Of a stretch of DNA of 64,000 nucleotides, positions 1 to 9,500 are shown one piece after another. Each line of letters opens with the position of its first letter. The stretch's first letter is position 1. This stretch comes from Pseudanabaena biceps (GTDB lineage: Bacteria; Cyanobacteriota; Cyanobacteriia; Pseudanabaenales; Pseudanabaenaceae), in the NCBI GenBank assembly GCA_013361095.1, contig JAATWA010000001.1, positions 930,001-994,000 of the forward strand, written 5' to 3'. Under the pieces are notes generated by a model. It was not told the DNA's origin and did no database searches. It was given only the letters and a program-made list of their open reading frames with translations. Both the position numbers and the translations under genes were made by a program.

Positions 1-2703
1 TTAATCTCAGCACCTCTTTCTCTTAATGGCAATGGGAATAGAAATGGAAATTCTCATCAAGATCAAGATCCTATGGCTCGGATTCTCTATGCTTACGACT
101 TAGAGAGCCAAGGGAACACAAATGCAGCTAGAGAAATCTATCAGCAAATTATTACTGAAGATGTTGATGGGACTTATGCCTCGATCGCGGCTAAAGCAAT
201 CGAGGCGATGGGTGAATCTCGCCATGAAGATCAAGGTAAAGCGATCGCGACATTTACTAACTCTGAAGCCTTAGTATCCGAGAAATCAGTTCTTGCTCAA
301 GATCCGCAGAGGTCTAAGAATTCAAGTAAATCCTCTAAATTGCGAAAAAATCCAGCCAAGAAAAAATCATCGCCACTAGCTTGGTTTTATGACTTGCCAG
401 TTGGTCGCAAGCAATTTACGGCTCTGCTTGCTTCTGAATTTTTGTCACTGTCGTTGGTTGGCTTTGGTGCATTTTTAATTGGACGTTCTCTACAAGACCA
501 GTTATTCAAACAGGCGCAGTCTGAGGTGTCGGTTATGGAAATTAACTACAACATCAAAATCAATCAGATGGGATTTGGCTTTCGGGGGCAATCTGATAAT
601 GCGGCTGTAATTAGTGCTGCAACAACTTATGCAAGTAAGCAACCGCTCCCAGCGCCATTAAAAGAACAAGTTAAGAAGATTCTGGAAAATGAAATTAAGG
701 CGCGGAAGATTGAATATGCGACTCTAGTTGGTGCTGATTTGAAGGTGATTATTAATGCGAATAGCGATCGCACTGGTCAAGACTTTGATCCAAACAATTT
801 GGTTAGCGATATCCTCAAAGAACCAAATCAAATCAAATCGACAGCGATCGTCAGTGCTGATGATCTGCAAAAAGAAGCGCCTCCTTTGCCTGATGGATTT
901 ACGGCGATCGATTCGCTGATTCGCTACACAGCCACCGCAGTCAAAGATCCTACCACTCAGAAAACCATTGCCGTGCTGATTTCTGGTGATATCGTCAACA
1001 AGAAAATGCCAATTGTCGAGAATACCCTCAAAGCTCTAGCTACAACTTCACAATCGGTGGGCAAAAAAGGCTTAGGAGGCTATAGCGCTGTATATTATCG
1101 CAATCCTAAAGGCGAGTTTGCGATCGCCACTTCAGTTGAGCAACCAAGTTTTGACATTACCACTCCCAACCTACCAATGTCAGGAGCGGCAGCCGATGAC
1201 TTGCTCAATCGAGCTGCGGCTGCCGAAAATGGGCAAACGGTCACAGGGCGTGTATTAGTGGAGAATACTTACTATACGATGGCAGCTAGAGCCGTCCCCA
1301 ATCAGGTTATCGAAACTGATAAAGGAGGTGTGCCTAAGTATAGCAATGCTCCTGTTGGGATTTTGGTGCGTGGTACACCTGAAACTGAAATGAACGGTTT
1401 GTTACAACGCACATGGATTATTCTTGGTATTTCGTCAATAATCGTCATTCTTCTAGATGTATTGCTCTCAAGGTTTTTAGACAAAGTAATTACCAAACCT
1501 GTGCAAGCTCTGACCCCGATCGCCAAGGGTTTTAGTTCAGGCGATCGGAAGGTGCGAGCGGAAATCTTTGCCAATGATGAAATAGGTGAATTAGCACAGT
1601 CGTTTAACATCATGGCTGACAGCATTGAAATGTCTGAGCAGTCTTTGGCACAACAGTCTTTGATTAAGGAGCAGGAAGCCGAACTCCAGCGCAAAGAGAA
1701 GGAACTACTACAAAGAGAAGTTATCAATCTACTCCTAGAAATTGAAGGAGCGCAAAAAGGTGACTTAACCGCCGAAGCAAAGGTAACTGATGGTGTGGTT
1801 GGCTCGATCGCAGATGCATTCAATGCCACGATTCGTAAACTGCGAACCTTGGTAGAAGAAGTTAAATCTACTGCCATCCATGCTGAATCTTTGGCAAAGG
1901 AAAGCGAAAACTCAGTCCAGAAATTTTCGTCTGCATCTTTGGCGCAATCTGATGGTATTGCTCAAGCTCTTGTTGCGGTGGAACAGAATAGTCAATCGAT
2001 CGCCCAAGTGGCAAAATCTGCTCAGGATGCTGCCGAAGTAGCAAGGAGAGCCTCAATTGCTGCTCGTGAAGGCGATGCCAAAATGGATCGCACCGTAGTC
2101 AGTATTAAGGCGATTCGTTCTACAGTCGCCGCCACCTCAAAGAAGATGAAGCAGCTTGCGGAGTCATCACAGGAAGTTTCTCAAATTGTGGCGATTATTT
2201 CCAACATTTCCGAAAAAACTAACTTACTTGCTTTTAACGCTTCGATTGAAGCCGCTAGAGCAGGTGAAAATGGGCAAGGTTTCCGCGTAGTTGCCGATGA
2301 GGTAAGACGATTGGCTGATCGGGTGACTGATGCTGCTAGAGAAATTCAGTTACTAGTTACCAACATTCAGCATGAGACAACCGAAGTACTAAAAGCGATG
2401 GAAGTCGGGACAGCCGAAGTTGTCGCAGGTACACAATCAGCCGAAGAAACTAAAGATACACTGAAAGATCTTGCCGAACTAAGTCAAACGATTGACAATT
2501 ACTTGCAAACTATCTCTACCAGCACGATTTCACAAACTGAAGGCTCGCAAAAGGTGAATAGCATTATGGAAAATGCTAACGCGATCGCACAATCAACGGC
2601 AACCGACACCCAGACAGTCGTGTCTTCACTGCAAGTATTGGTGGGTGTAGTTGATGAGTTACAAGTATCTGTGCGCCAGTTCCGTCTAGCTAAATCTGAA
2701 TAA
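1..2703 (+). CDS. Methyl-accepting chemotaxis protein, PilJ-like (5' end outside window)
   Basis: Transmembrane chemoreceptor that would signal to the CheA encoded immediately downstream. The frame is open from base 1 and the first in-window Met is at 73, so the true start lies upstream; residue numbers here count from that Met. The N-terminal ~60 residues look TPR-like (helical, Ala-rich). A membrane segment lies at about 115-136, then a long extracytoplasmic sensor region, a second membrane segment at about 445-465, a HAMP segment, and a C-terminal MCP signalling coiled coil. The conserved hairpin tip is visible near residue 720 (ASIEAARAGENGQGF). The stop overlaps the cheA start by one base (taATG), which implies translational coupling. 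In cyanobacteria this pair usually serves type IV pilus phototaxis; that role is inferred from family and context. Family assignment is very secure. Confidence 0.9.
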   Translation, partial: LISAPLSLNGNGNRNGNSHQDQDPMARILYAYDLESQGNTNAAREIYQQIITEDVDGTYASIAAKAIEAMGESRHEDQGKAIATFTNSEALVSEKSVLAQDPQRSKNSSKSSKLRKNPAKKKSSPLAWFYDLPVGRKQFTALLASEFLSLSLVGFGAFLIGRSLQDQLFKQAQSEVSVMEINYNIKINQMGFGFRGQSDNAAVISAATTYASKQPLPAPLKEQVKKILENEIKARKIEYATLVGADLKVIINANSDRTGQDFDPNNLVSDILKEPNQIKSTAIVSADDLQKEAPPLPDGFTAIDSLIRYTATAVKDPTTQKTIAVLISGDIVNKKMPIVENTLKALATTSQSVGKKGLGGYSAVYYRNPKGEFAIATSVEQPSFDITTPNLPMSGAAADDLLNRAAAAENGQTVTGRVLVENTYYTMAARAVPNQVIETDKGGVPKYSNAPVGILVRGTPETEMNGLLQRTWIILGISSIIVILLDVLLSRFLDKVITKPVQALTPIAKGFSSGDRKVRAEIFANDEIGELAQSFNIMADSIEMSEQSLAQQSLIKEQEAELQRKEKELLQREVINLLLEIEGAQKGDLTAEAKVTDGVVGSIADAFNATIRKLRTLVEEVKSTAIHAESLAKESENSVQKFSSASLAQSDGIAQALVAVEQNSQSIAQVAKSAQDAAEVARRASIAAREGDAKMDRTVVSIKAIRSTVAATSKKMKQLAESSQEVSQIVAIISNISEKTNLLAFNASIEAARAGENGQGFRVVADEVRRLADRVTDAAREIQLLVTNIQHETTEVLKAMEVGTAEVVAGTQSAEETKDTLKDLAELSQTIDNYLQTISTSTISQTEGSQKVNSIMENANAIAQSTATDTQTVVSSLQVLVGVVDELQVSVRQFRLAKSE

Positions 2704-5399
2704 TGCCCATGAAAACTTTAAGCGCAGAAGTTCTACATGAAATCGCTATTGAAACTCGGCAATGTTTTCTTAGCGAGGATGCACCCCTCTATTTGACAAA
2801 CCTTAAACAAGGTTTAGCTCAAATCCAAGCGGGGCAGCCTGACTATATCTTATTGATGCATGCCGCGCATTCCCTGAAGGGCGGCGCAGGAATTGCTGAG
2901 CTGCTCAGCCTTAGCAAACTCGCACATAAATTAGAAGATATGTTAGAGGTTTTGCAACATCATGAATTTGGCGATCGCGCCACAATTGCGGAAATTATCA
3001 GTCATGGTATTGATGAAGTTGATTCTGTATTATCTCAAGCGATCGCTTTATCAACCAATTCATTAGTTGATATTCAAGTTGATCCAGAACTTTTACAACG
3101 TCTAGATGCGGTATTGGATATTATCAATCAGCCTCAAGATAAAGCTCCAATTGAAACTAGCGCAACTAAACCAGAAGATATAACTAGTCCACTTGTGCGG
3201 TCGTCTTTAGAGAAAGATCTCGAAGCTTGTATTAAGCAAATAGAAACTCAATTATCACCTAATCCATCGCTCTTATCTGAATCTAAAATCAGAGAAGAAT
3301 TACAATATTTTTGTGATGAATGCCTTCTACTCGGTGACACATTAAATCTTGAGTGGCTAATTAATACAGTAGAACCATTTGAACTACGTCTTCAACAAAA
3401 GCCTGAAGTTGCCATCCTTTTGACAGAGGTGCAAGTAATCATCAATAGTTTGCGATCGCAGAGGTCGCAATATCTCCATTTAAATTTGGCAGCAGAATTA
3501 CCAATGGTTCTAAATGCTGTACCAGTGGAGTCTATTGAGTTAACTTCAGAATCAATCTCATATTTGCGGATTCCTTCTACACAGATTGAGACCATGACAA
3601 GCACAGTTGCGGAAATGATTGTGCGCCATGAACGTTTACTCACACAACAACAGCAATTGGGACAGACCAATAAAAATTTACAAGCACTTGTATCCCAGAT
3701 GATTCCACTTCAGGAGCAAGTGCAGACAATTTATAACCAACTCACAACTAATGTTAATGGACCCAAGCAAGACCATCAACCGAATGCTGATGATCTTGCT
3801 GTAAATGATGACTTCGATCAATTAGAACTTGATCAATATTCTTCTTCCCATACCACCCTCCAAAACTTACAAGAAGTCCTCATGAGAGTTCGGGAAAGTC
3901 GTTCTGATATTGATCTGAGTTGTCGAGATTTAGGCGAAGAAATTGAATATTTACGACAAGATCTTGACCGACTCTATGCCCAGTTAGCCCAATCACGCCT
4001 TGTCCCTTTTAAAAACCTTGCTAGTCGCTTTTTACCCCAGCTTAAACGACTCTGTCAACGCCATAACAAAAAAGTGCAGTTGGTGATTCAAGGGGAAAAT
4101 ATTCTCATTGACCAAATTATATTAGAACAACTGCAAACCCCTCTGAATCATCTATTAATAAATGCTTTCGATCATGGTGTTGAAAGTCCTGAAAGTAGAT
4201 TGATGTTAGGTAAGCCTGAGACGGCAACTCTGACACTTAGTGCAGTTGTTTCTGGTAGTCAAGTAATAATTTCTCTCAAAGATGATGGAGATGGAATTAA
4301 TCTTAATAAGATATATCAAAAAGCGATTGAAAAAAATATTCTTCCAGCAAACATACCAATCGATAAAATCTCCCACCAAAAAATCCTCAATTTCATCTTC
4401 CATTCAAACTTTTCTACACGCGATATTGTTACAGAAATGTCTGGGCGAGGCATGGGATTAGATATCGTGCGATCGCATATCAATCGACTGCGTGGCAATA
4501 TTCAAGTTGAGACATTGCAAGGTCATGGGACAACTTTTACAATTCGCTTACCACTTGGCTTAAGCTTAGTCAATTTACTAATTTGTGTGATCGGCGAAAA
4601 TCTTATCGCAATTATCGCCAATGATGTATTAGATATATTCGCTTATACTGAAGCTGAAATTAATAACACTAATAACAATTTCTATGAGGTTAATTGGCGC
4701 AAACAAAGTATTCCACTATTACATCTAAACCAAGCTTTACAATATAGTAATAGTCAAACTAATCTAGTTGCTAGTGCCAAAGTTTGTTTAGTATTAAATC
4801 GCAATAACACGCCGATCGCTGTTACAGTCAATGGCATTATTGAAGAACGGAAATTAATCCTCAAACCATTTGATCAAAGTGTTGCTGTTCCTAGTTATTT
4901 TATCGGTTGTACGGTTTTGGGAAATGGACAAGTCGTATCCGTGTTAACTCCTGACAATTTACATATCCTTTTATCAAAAAATATTCAAAAATCCAGCAAA
5001 ATTATTTATCAAACTAACAATCAAAAAACAATTAAAACAATTTTGATTGCCGAAGATTCGATTGCCACACGCAATATGTTAGAACGGATGCTAAAGCAGC
5101 TAGATTTTGAAGTAGTGGCTTGTCGTGATGGTCAAGAAGCGATCGAAATGCTTAATCGCACTCCAGATAAAGTATGTATGGTTATTTCTGATATCGAGAT
5201 GCCGAAAGTAAATGGATTTGATCTCCTGCAAACGATTCGCGCTCATGATAGCTGGTTTGATCTACCTGTTGTGATGCTGACTTCTCGTACAGGCGAGCGG
5301 CATCGACAAAGAGCAGCCAGTCTCGGCGCAAATGGATATCTAAGTAAACCAATCGTAGTCGGTGAATTGATTGAATGTTTGGGCGAATTTATTAAGTAA
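2703..5399 (+). CDS. Hybrid chemotaxis histidine kinase CheA with C-terminal receiver
   Basis: Histidine kinase that takes input from the upstream chemoreceptor. Domains in order: an HPt domain with phospho-acceptor His56 in AHSLKGGA; a degenerate linker with coiled coil around residues 300-440; a CheA-type ATPase with N box (NHLLINAFDHG) and G box (GRGMGLDIV); a CheW-like regulatory domain at about 620-760; and a C-terminal response-regulator receiver whose phospho-Asp is Asp830 (SDIEMP). The length of 898 residues fits cyanobacterial PilL/PixL-type CheA hybrids with a single HPt. The ATG overlaps the preceding stop by one base; a second Met two codons on is an alternative. No cheW or pilG/H gene follows; a lone CheW lies at 39673-40218. 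The pathway (pili or phototaxis) is inferred. Confidence 0.92.
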   Translation: MPMKTLSAEVLHEIAIETRQCFLSEDAPLYLTNLKQGLAQIQAGQPDYILLMHAAHSLKGGAGIAELLSLSKLAHKLEDMLEVLQHHEFGDRATIAEIISHGIDEVDSVLSQAIALSTNSLVDIQVDPELLQRLDAVLDIINQPQDKAPIETSATKPEDITSPLVRSSLEKDLEACIKQIETQLSPNPSLLSESKIREELQYFCDECLLLGDTLNLEWLINTVEPFELRLQQKPEVAILLTEVQVIINSLRSQRSQYLHLNLAAELPMVLNAVPVESIELTSESISYLRIPSTQIETMTSTVAEMIVRHERLLTQQQQLGQTNKNLQALVSQMIPLQEQVQTIYNQLTTNVNGPKQDHQPNADDLAVNDDFDQLELDQYSSSHTTLQNLQEVLMRVRESRSDIDLSCRDLGEEIEYLRQDLDRLYAQLAQSRLVPFKNLASRFLPQLKRLCQRHNKKVQLVIQGENILIDQIILEQLQTPLNHLLINAFDHGVESPESRLMLGKPETATLTLSAVVSGSQVIISLKDDGDGINLNKIYQKAIEKNILPANIPIDKISHQKILNFIFHSNFSTRDIVTEMSGRGMGLDIVRSHINRLRGNIQVETLQGHGTTFTIRLPLGLSLVNLLICVIGENLIAIIANDVLDIFAYTEAEINNTNNNFYEVNWRKQSIPLLHLNQALQYSNSQTNLVASAKVCLVLNRNNTPIAVTVNGIIEERKLILKPFDQSVAVPSYFIGCTVLGNGQVVSVLTPDNLHILLSKNIQKSSKIIYQTNNQKTIKTILIAEDSIATRNMLERMLKQLDFEVVACRDGQEAIEMLNRTPDKVCMVISDIEMPKVNGFDLLQTIRAHDSWFDLPVVMLTSRTGERHRQRAASLGANGYLSKPIVVGELIECLGEFIK

Positions 5400-5431
5400 G
5401 GAATGAAAATCAAATTATAGCCGTAGCCAGA

Positions 5432-5600
5432 TACAGCGCTTTACGCTTTCTTAAAACCCAAGAAAATTATTGAAAGGCTGGCAAAGCCAGCCTTTCAATA
5501 ATTTTCTTGTACTACACAAAGCTGCAACAGACTGTAAGTTAAAACCTAAGAGAGAGAGTTGCGGCGCTTTGCGCCGCAACTCTCTCTTGGGTTTTGTGTT
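5432..5600. repeat. Composite double-hairpin element (copy 1)
   Basis: Order: TACAGCGCTTTACGCT box, hairpin A (5460-5508, 23-bp perfect arms, loop AAA), spacer with GTACTAC and AACAGACTGTAA, hairpin B (5541-5595, core GCGGCGC-TTT-GCGCCGC, arms near-perfect). Copies with the same order but different arm sequences are at 9340-9500 and 60287-60443. It lies between convergent genes and probably also terminates both. Confidence 0.8.
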
Positions 5601-5654
5601 TGGTATCAAAACAAAAAAACAGAGCTAAAACCTATGGCACACTCTGTGCTTGCA

Positions 5655-6893
5655 TTAGCACTCGACGGGTAAGGTAAACCAAAATTTAGAACCAAAATTT
5701 GGCTCAGCTATGACCCCGATCTCACCGCCATGAGCTTGAACAATCTGTCGGCAAATATACAGACCTAAGCCAAGGCTAAGCGATCGCCGATTCAAATTAT
5801 TTTGGGTTTTACCTTGTACATAAAGCTCAAACAAATGTTCACTTTGTTCAGTCGTCATGCCTAGCCCTTTATCCTCAACCGCACAAAACATTTGCATCCC
5901 ATCACTATCATCTTTTTTAACAACTGTTGCGGAAATAGTAAGTTGCAGATTTGGGAAATTATGCTTAACCGCATTAGCAATCAAATTTTGAAACACTCTA
6001 CAGATCTGAGCCGCATCAATCATTGCGTTGGGCAGATCGGCGGGAATATTGACGGTTAATTTGGTTTCTTCCTTATCTAAAATTCCTTGCAGATCATCGA
6101 TCGCCGCTTGGATAACTTCCGCAATATTTACAGGCTGTGGAGAAATCATTATTCCATGCACATCATTTACATGGGACTCTAACAAGGAATTAATCAGCGC
6201 TAGCTGGCGATCGCCACTTTGTCGAATGCGCTTTAATGTATTTTTGGGTAATAGAATATCTCCATCAGGATTAGCGGTTGTTGTAGCTAGATGTTCTAAC
6301 ACCATGATTAGCCCAGTTACAGGATTTCTCAAGTCATGAGAAACGGCATGGAGAAATACTCTCAAGGATTCTTCAGCACGTTTGCGATCGCTAATTTCTG
6401 CTTGTAAATCTAGATTCTGCGACTCGATGGTTCGGCTTTGCCTAGCGAGTGTCATATGCGTCCGAATTCTGACCAAAACCTCTTCATGTTCAAAGGGTTT
6501 GGTTATATAGTCCACTGCTCCTAAAGATAAGCCGCGCACTTTATCCACAGTTTCCGAAAGTGCGGTCATAAAAATGATCGGAATCTTAGCGGTGGTTGCA
6601 TCAGCTTTGAGAATTTGACAAGTTTCAAAGCCATCAATCCCTGGCATCATGACATCAAGCAAAATCAGATCTGGCTTCACATAGACAATCTGCTCGATCG
6701 CACTTTCGCCATCGGTTGCCACTAATACCCGTAGCCCCACATCTCGCAGCAAATTTACCAATACGCTCAGATTAGTGGGATTGTCGTCCACCACTAATAC
6801 GCAGCCGTCTAAGTTGTTACACAAACTGGAAATTTGAAATTTCTGATCGAGATTTTGATTTTGATCTGAGGCAGTTGCTAGGCGATCGCACAT
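5655..6893 (-). CDS. Response regulator-histidine kinase hybrid
   Basis: Cytoplasmic two-component protein with no membrane segment. An N-terminal receiver (about 30-145) has phospho-Asp80 in ILLDVMMPG and the conserved Lys in the TKPFE motif. A short coiled coil leads to a HisKA dimerisation domain with His186 (HAVSHDLRNP) and a C-terminal HATPase_c domain (N box FQNLIANAVKHN, G boxes GLGM and LGLGLYICRQ). In this architecture the receiver probably controls the attached kinase. The 412-residue length is typical of cyanobacterial RR-HK hybrids. No partner regulator lies next to it, so its pathway cannot be assigned. It converges with cheA and is separated from it by a composite hairpin element. 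Confidence 0.9.
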   Translation of the reverse strand: MCDRLATASDQNQNLDQKFQISSLCNNLDGCVLVVDDNPTNLSVLVNLLRDVGLRVLVATDGESAIEQIVYVKPDLILLDVMMPGIDGFETCQILKADATTAKIPIIFMTALSETVDKVRGLSLGAVDYITKPFEHEEVLVRIRTHMTLARQSRTIESQNLDLQAEISDRKRAEESLRVFLHAVSHDLRNPVTGLIMVLEHLATTTANPDGDILLPKNTLKRIRQSGDRQLALINSLLESHVNDVHGIMISPQPVNIAEVIQAAIDDLQGILDKEETKLTVNIPADLPNAMIDAAQICRVFQNLIANAVKHNFPNLQLTISATVVKKDDSDGMQMFCAVEDKGLGMTTEQSEHLFELYVQGKTQNNLNRRSLSLGLGLYICRQIVQAHGGEIGVIAEPNFGSKFWFTLPVEC

Positions 6894-7022
6894 ATAACAG
6901 TAATCAGAGTCAGTTAAGACTAAATTATGACATTAGCTAAGTATCTAGGCGCAATTAAATATAAAATTCCCAAGACCTTTGGCACACGGGCAGCATATGC
7001 CCTAATTCCCTTGTCTTACCGC

Positions 7023-7110
7023 GCTTAGCCCTCAAACGAACTACAGGGATTTTTGTAAACCCAAGAGCTTAGCGCTCAAACGAACTACAGAGATTTTTGT
7101 AAACCCAAGA
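7023..7110. repeat. 44-bp direct tandem duplication
   Basis: Two adjacent 44-bp units (7023-7066 and 7067-7110) differ at only two positions. Each carries CTCAAACGAACTACAG and ends CCCAAGA, the outer boundary motif of the hairpin that follows, so the left flank of a palindromic element appears to have been duplicated. Confidence 0.85.
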
Positions 7111-7153
7111 ATTAATTGGCGGCGCGACGCGCCGCCAATTAATTCTTGGGTTT
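7101..7153. repeat. Perfect 26-bp hairpin, GGCGGCGC family
   Basis: Arms of 26 bp pair perfectly around a single A. The outer boundary is AAACCCAAGA/TCTTGGGTTT and the inner core is GGCGGCGCG/CGCGCCGCC. Confidence 0.9.
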
Positions 7154-7230
7154 TATGTCCTATTACACTGGGTGACAGATTTTGCGTTAGCATAGATTTT
7201 AGTCGGATTTGCTAAGTTTTCAGTCTTTAT

Positions 7231-7473
7231 ATGCCAAAGTTATCAAAACCTCCAGACCCTAACGATCCTGAATATCAAAACCTTGAGCGCCGAGTAAATT
7301 TTTATCTACACCTAGCTATTTACTCGGCTTGTAGTACCTGTATGTGGTTTATCCAGTCCATCACCGAAAAAGTCTGGATTTGGTCAGTCTGGGTCGCCAT
7401 TGTCTGGGGCATATTGATTGTTAGTCATGTAATCTGGGTCTTTGCTAAAGAGAAGCAAGTCCAAAACATCTAA
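7231..7473 (+). CDS. 2TM-domain small membrane protein
   Basis: An 80-residue protein with two hydrophobic helices at about 26-45 and 51-71. An acidic and Pro-rich N-terminus (PDPNDPEYQNLERRV) precedes the first helix, and the C-terminus is short and basic. This matches the 2TM domain family, whose molecular role is unknown; some members are attached to histidine kinases. It is transcribed in the same direction as the small gene at 7561 and the kinase at 8005, but the hairpins between them argue against one tight operon. The start is the first ATG. Function not assigned. Confidence 0.75.
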   Translation: MPKLSKPPDPNDPEYQNLERRVNFYLHLAIYSACSTCMWFIQSITEKVWIWSVWVAIVWGILIVSHVIWVFAKEKQVQNI

Positions 7474-7482
7474 CCCCCCCAG

Positions 7483-7525
7483 AGAATCTTTGAGAAGCTG
7501 GCTTTGCCAGCTTCTCAAAGATTCT
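7483..7525. repeat. Perfect 20-bp hairpin (GAGAAGCTGGC-TTT-)
   Basis: Arms of 20 bp pair perfectly around TTT. The inner core GCTGGC/GCCAGC is shared with the hairpins at 5460-5508 and 55893-55943. It lies 10 bp after the 2TM gene and could terminate it. Confidence 0.85.
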
Positions 7526-7560
7526 TGAAACAAACAAAGATGATCCTTTAGGTTAAAAAA

Positions 7561-7851
7561 ATGAGTAACTCAGAACGGATTGAACAACTTGCTGCCGCGA
7601 TCGCAGAGGATGTTTATATTGATATTTCTAAATGGCATTTGTACCTAAATGATGCCCATTTACATACTCCCTTGGCAGAAACTTTTTACGCAATGATGCC
7701 CGATCGCATCACTGCTAATGACGTGAGTAGTGTGTTAAACGGCAAAATGATTGCGATCGGTGGTGGCAAGCGCGAGCTTCCTTTAAGTGATTTGATTCCT
7801 AAATCTTGTCAAGACCGATTATTGACTATTTTAGAAGAATTTGAATATTAA
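7561..7851 (+). CDS. Conserved cyanobacterial protein, DUF3181-like
   Basis: A 96-residue soluble protein that I recognise as the cyanobacterial DUF3181 type, from the N-terminal pattern AAAIAEDVYIDISKWHLYL followed by LHTPLAE and a C-terminal LSDLIP segment. No enzymatic motif, membrane segment or signal peptide is visible. The function of the family is not known to me. The start is the first ATG after a short A-rich leader. It lies between two palindromic elements and directly upstream of a sensor kinase gene on the same strand, but the hairpin at 7908 separates them. Confidence 0.75.
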   Translation: MSNSERIEQLAAAIAEDVYIDISKWHLYLNDAHLHTPLAETFYAMMPDRITANDVSSVLNGKMIAIGGGKRELPLSDLIPKSCQDRLLTILEEFEY

Positions 7852-7907
7852 CTGAGTTGTGGGCGCTTTGCTCACCAACGTTTTGTTATAGCTGTTGCCA
7901 TTCTTGC

Positions 7908-7954
7908 CCCAAGAAGCGAGTGGCGGCGCTTCGCGCCGCCACTCGCTTCTTGGG
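7908..7954. repeat. Perfect 22-bp hairpin, GGCGGCGC-TTC family
   Basis: Arms of 22 bp pair perfectly around TTC. Boundary CCCAAGAAG/CTTCTTGGG, core GGCGGCGC/GCGCCGCC. The palindrome ends 50 bp before the kinase start at 8005. Confidence 0.9.
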
Positions 7955-8004
7955 TTTTGATTTGTCCTAATGTTAGTGACCACGGCTATATAAAAAGAAT
8001 CGCT

Positions 8005-9324
8005 ATGACTTTTTCGCCAAATCCTGTCTTTCAATCAATGCGCCGTCGTCTGACGCTGTGGTATGCAATTATTACGGCGGTTCTGTTGATTGTTTTTGCA
8101 ACGGGGTTTTATCTGTATGTGCAGACGACCTTGATCGATCGCATTGATGACACGATTGATCATGTCGCTGAAGTAATCGAGCGATCGCTAATTCGTTCTA
8201 ATTTGATTGATTTAGAATCAGATTTCAGTCATAACTTCTCCGCAAATGCAGAAGAGATCGATGCTGATCATATAGATATTGATTGGTTTAGTCCCAGTGG
8301 CAATATTCTCTGGACAACTAACGCGAATGTGGACTCATTGCAGCCGCGAGAAAAGGGAATTTTGCAGCCAGTTTATCGCACGGTGCATCTGTCAGAAGTT
8401 GAGCCATTGCGACAGATGACCGAACCAATTGTGATTAATGGTAAATTATTGGGCTATTTGCGAATTAGTCATCCTTGGTTTGAGGTGACTAAACCTGTAA
8501 AGCAGTTGTTTCTGGACTTAGCGATCGGTACAACTTTAATGGTGTTTGTGGTTTTGCTCTGTGGTTGGTGGTTAGCAGGCATGGCGATGGAACCTGTGCG
8601 TGAATCCTATCAACGGCTAAAACAATTTACGGCTGATGCTTCCCATGAGCTTCGCAATCCGATCGCTGTGATTCAAACTAATGTGCAAGTAGCCCTTGAT
8701 GATCCTACTCCTGATGCGGAGTTTCAGCGATCGCAACTAGAGACAGTAGAAAGGATTACACGCCGATTAGGAAGATTGATTGAAGATTTATTATTACTCG
8801 CCAGACATGATGGCGGCAGCACCAATCAAAAACGTGAGCCTTGCCATCTCTTACAAATTTTGTCGGAAGTCAGCGAAGAACAAACTGCGATCGCTCAACA
8901 AAAGCAGATCACTTTAGAGTTGCCTAATTCTGATCAGAAATTAATCGTACTAGGCGATCGCGATCATCTGGGACGTTTATTTACCAATCTAGTTAGTAAT
9001 GCGATCGCCTATACGCCCAAAGGTGGGCAAGTCCAAATCATCGCTCAACCTTCTATTTCGCACAATCACATCCAAATCCAAATCAAAGATACTGGTACTG
9101 GTATTCCTGAAGCAGAACTATCCCAAATATTTGAACGCTTCTATCGCTATCAACCCCAAAAAGCTAGTAAATCTAGCTCTAAGGGAAGTAACTCTACCAG
9201 TGGCTCTGGTTTGGGGCTAGCGATCGCCAAGGCGATCGCCGAAAGCCATCAAGGAAAGATAATGGTCGAAAGTAAAGTCAATCAAGGTAGCACTTTTACA
9301 GTGATTTTACCTAGTCAGAATTAA
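8005..9324 (+). CDS. Membrane sensor histidine kinase
   Basis: Classical membrane-bound histidine kinase of 439 residues. A basic N-terminus (SMRRRL) leads into TM1 (about 20-39). An extracytoplasmic domain of ~135 residues is followed by TM2 (about 176-196), HisKA with phospho-acceptor His214 (ADASHELRNPI), and HATPase_c with N box (NLVSNAIAYTP) and G boxes (DTGTGIP, SGLGLAIAKAI). A Ser/Lys/Gly-rich insertion lies between the F box and the last G box. ATG 8005 was chosen because the frame upstream runs back into the palindrome at 7908-7954 and offers only a TTG at 7957. No response regulator is adjacent, so the signal and output are unknown. Confidence 0.9.
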   Translation: MTFSPNPVFQSMRRRLTLWYAIITAVLLIVFATGFYLYVQTTLIDRIDDTIDHVAEVIERSLIRSNLIDLESDFSHNFSANAEEIDADHIDIDWFSPSGNILWTTNANVDSLQPREKGILQPVYRTVHLSEVEPLRQMTEPIVINGKLLGYLRISHPWFEVTKPVKQLFLDLAIGTTLMVFVVLLCGWWLAGMAMEPVRESYQRLKQFTADASHELRNPIAVIQTNVQVALDDPTPDAEFQRSQLETVERITRRLGRLIEDLLLLARHDGGSTNQKREPCHLLQILSEVSEEQTAIAQQKQITLELPNSDQKLIVLGDRDHLGRLFTNLVSNAIAYTPKGGQVQIIAQPSISHNHIQIQIKDTGTGIPEAELSQIFERFYRYQPQKASKSSSKGSNSTSGSGLGLAIAKAIAESHQGKIMVESKVNQGSTFTVILPSQN

Positions 9325-9339
9325 TTAGCTGGGCGCAAT

Positions 9340-9500
9340 TACAGCGCTTTGCGCTAAATTAAACCCCCAATAAGTTTTTGAGAGCGCGGCAGAGCCGCGC
9401 TCTCAAAAACTTATTGGTACTACTTGAAGCTTTAACAGGCTGTAAATCTAAAACCCAAAGAATCTGGTTCGCACGCTTTGCGTGCGAACCAGATTCTTTG
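9340..9500. repeat. Composite double-hairpin element (copy 2)
   Basis: TACAGCGCTTTGCGCT box; hairpin A 9367-9417 (24-bp perfect arms, loop AGA); spacer TACTACTTGAAGC..AACAGGCTGTAAA; hairpin B 9456-9500 (21-bp perfect arms, loop TTT). It is collinear with 5432-5600 but the arm sequences differ. It ends immediately before the stop codon of the minus-strand gene at 9501. Confidence 0.85.

Larger units (their letters stand above)
6894..7230. other. Intergenic region with tandem repeat and hairpin
   Basis: A 337-bp gap between divergently transcribed genes. It holds a 44-bp tandem duplication (7023-7110) and a perfect hairpin (7101-7153). I see no credible gene. Promoters for both flanking genes must lie here, but no convincing -35/-10 pair stands out. 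Confidence 0.6.

Noticed and set aside
7957..8004. Upstream TTG start for the sensor kinase
   Set aside because: It would begin right at the edge of a palindromic element and add 16 residues with no family support; ATG 8005 gives a normal N-terminus before the first membrane helix.
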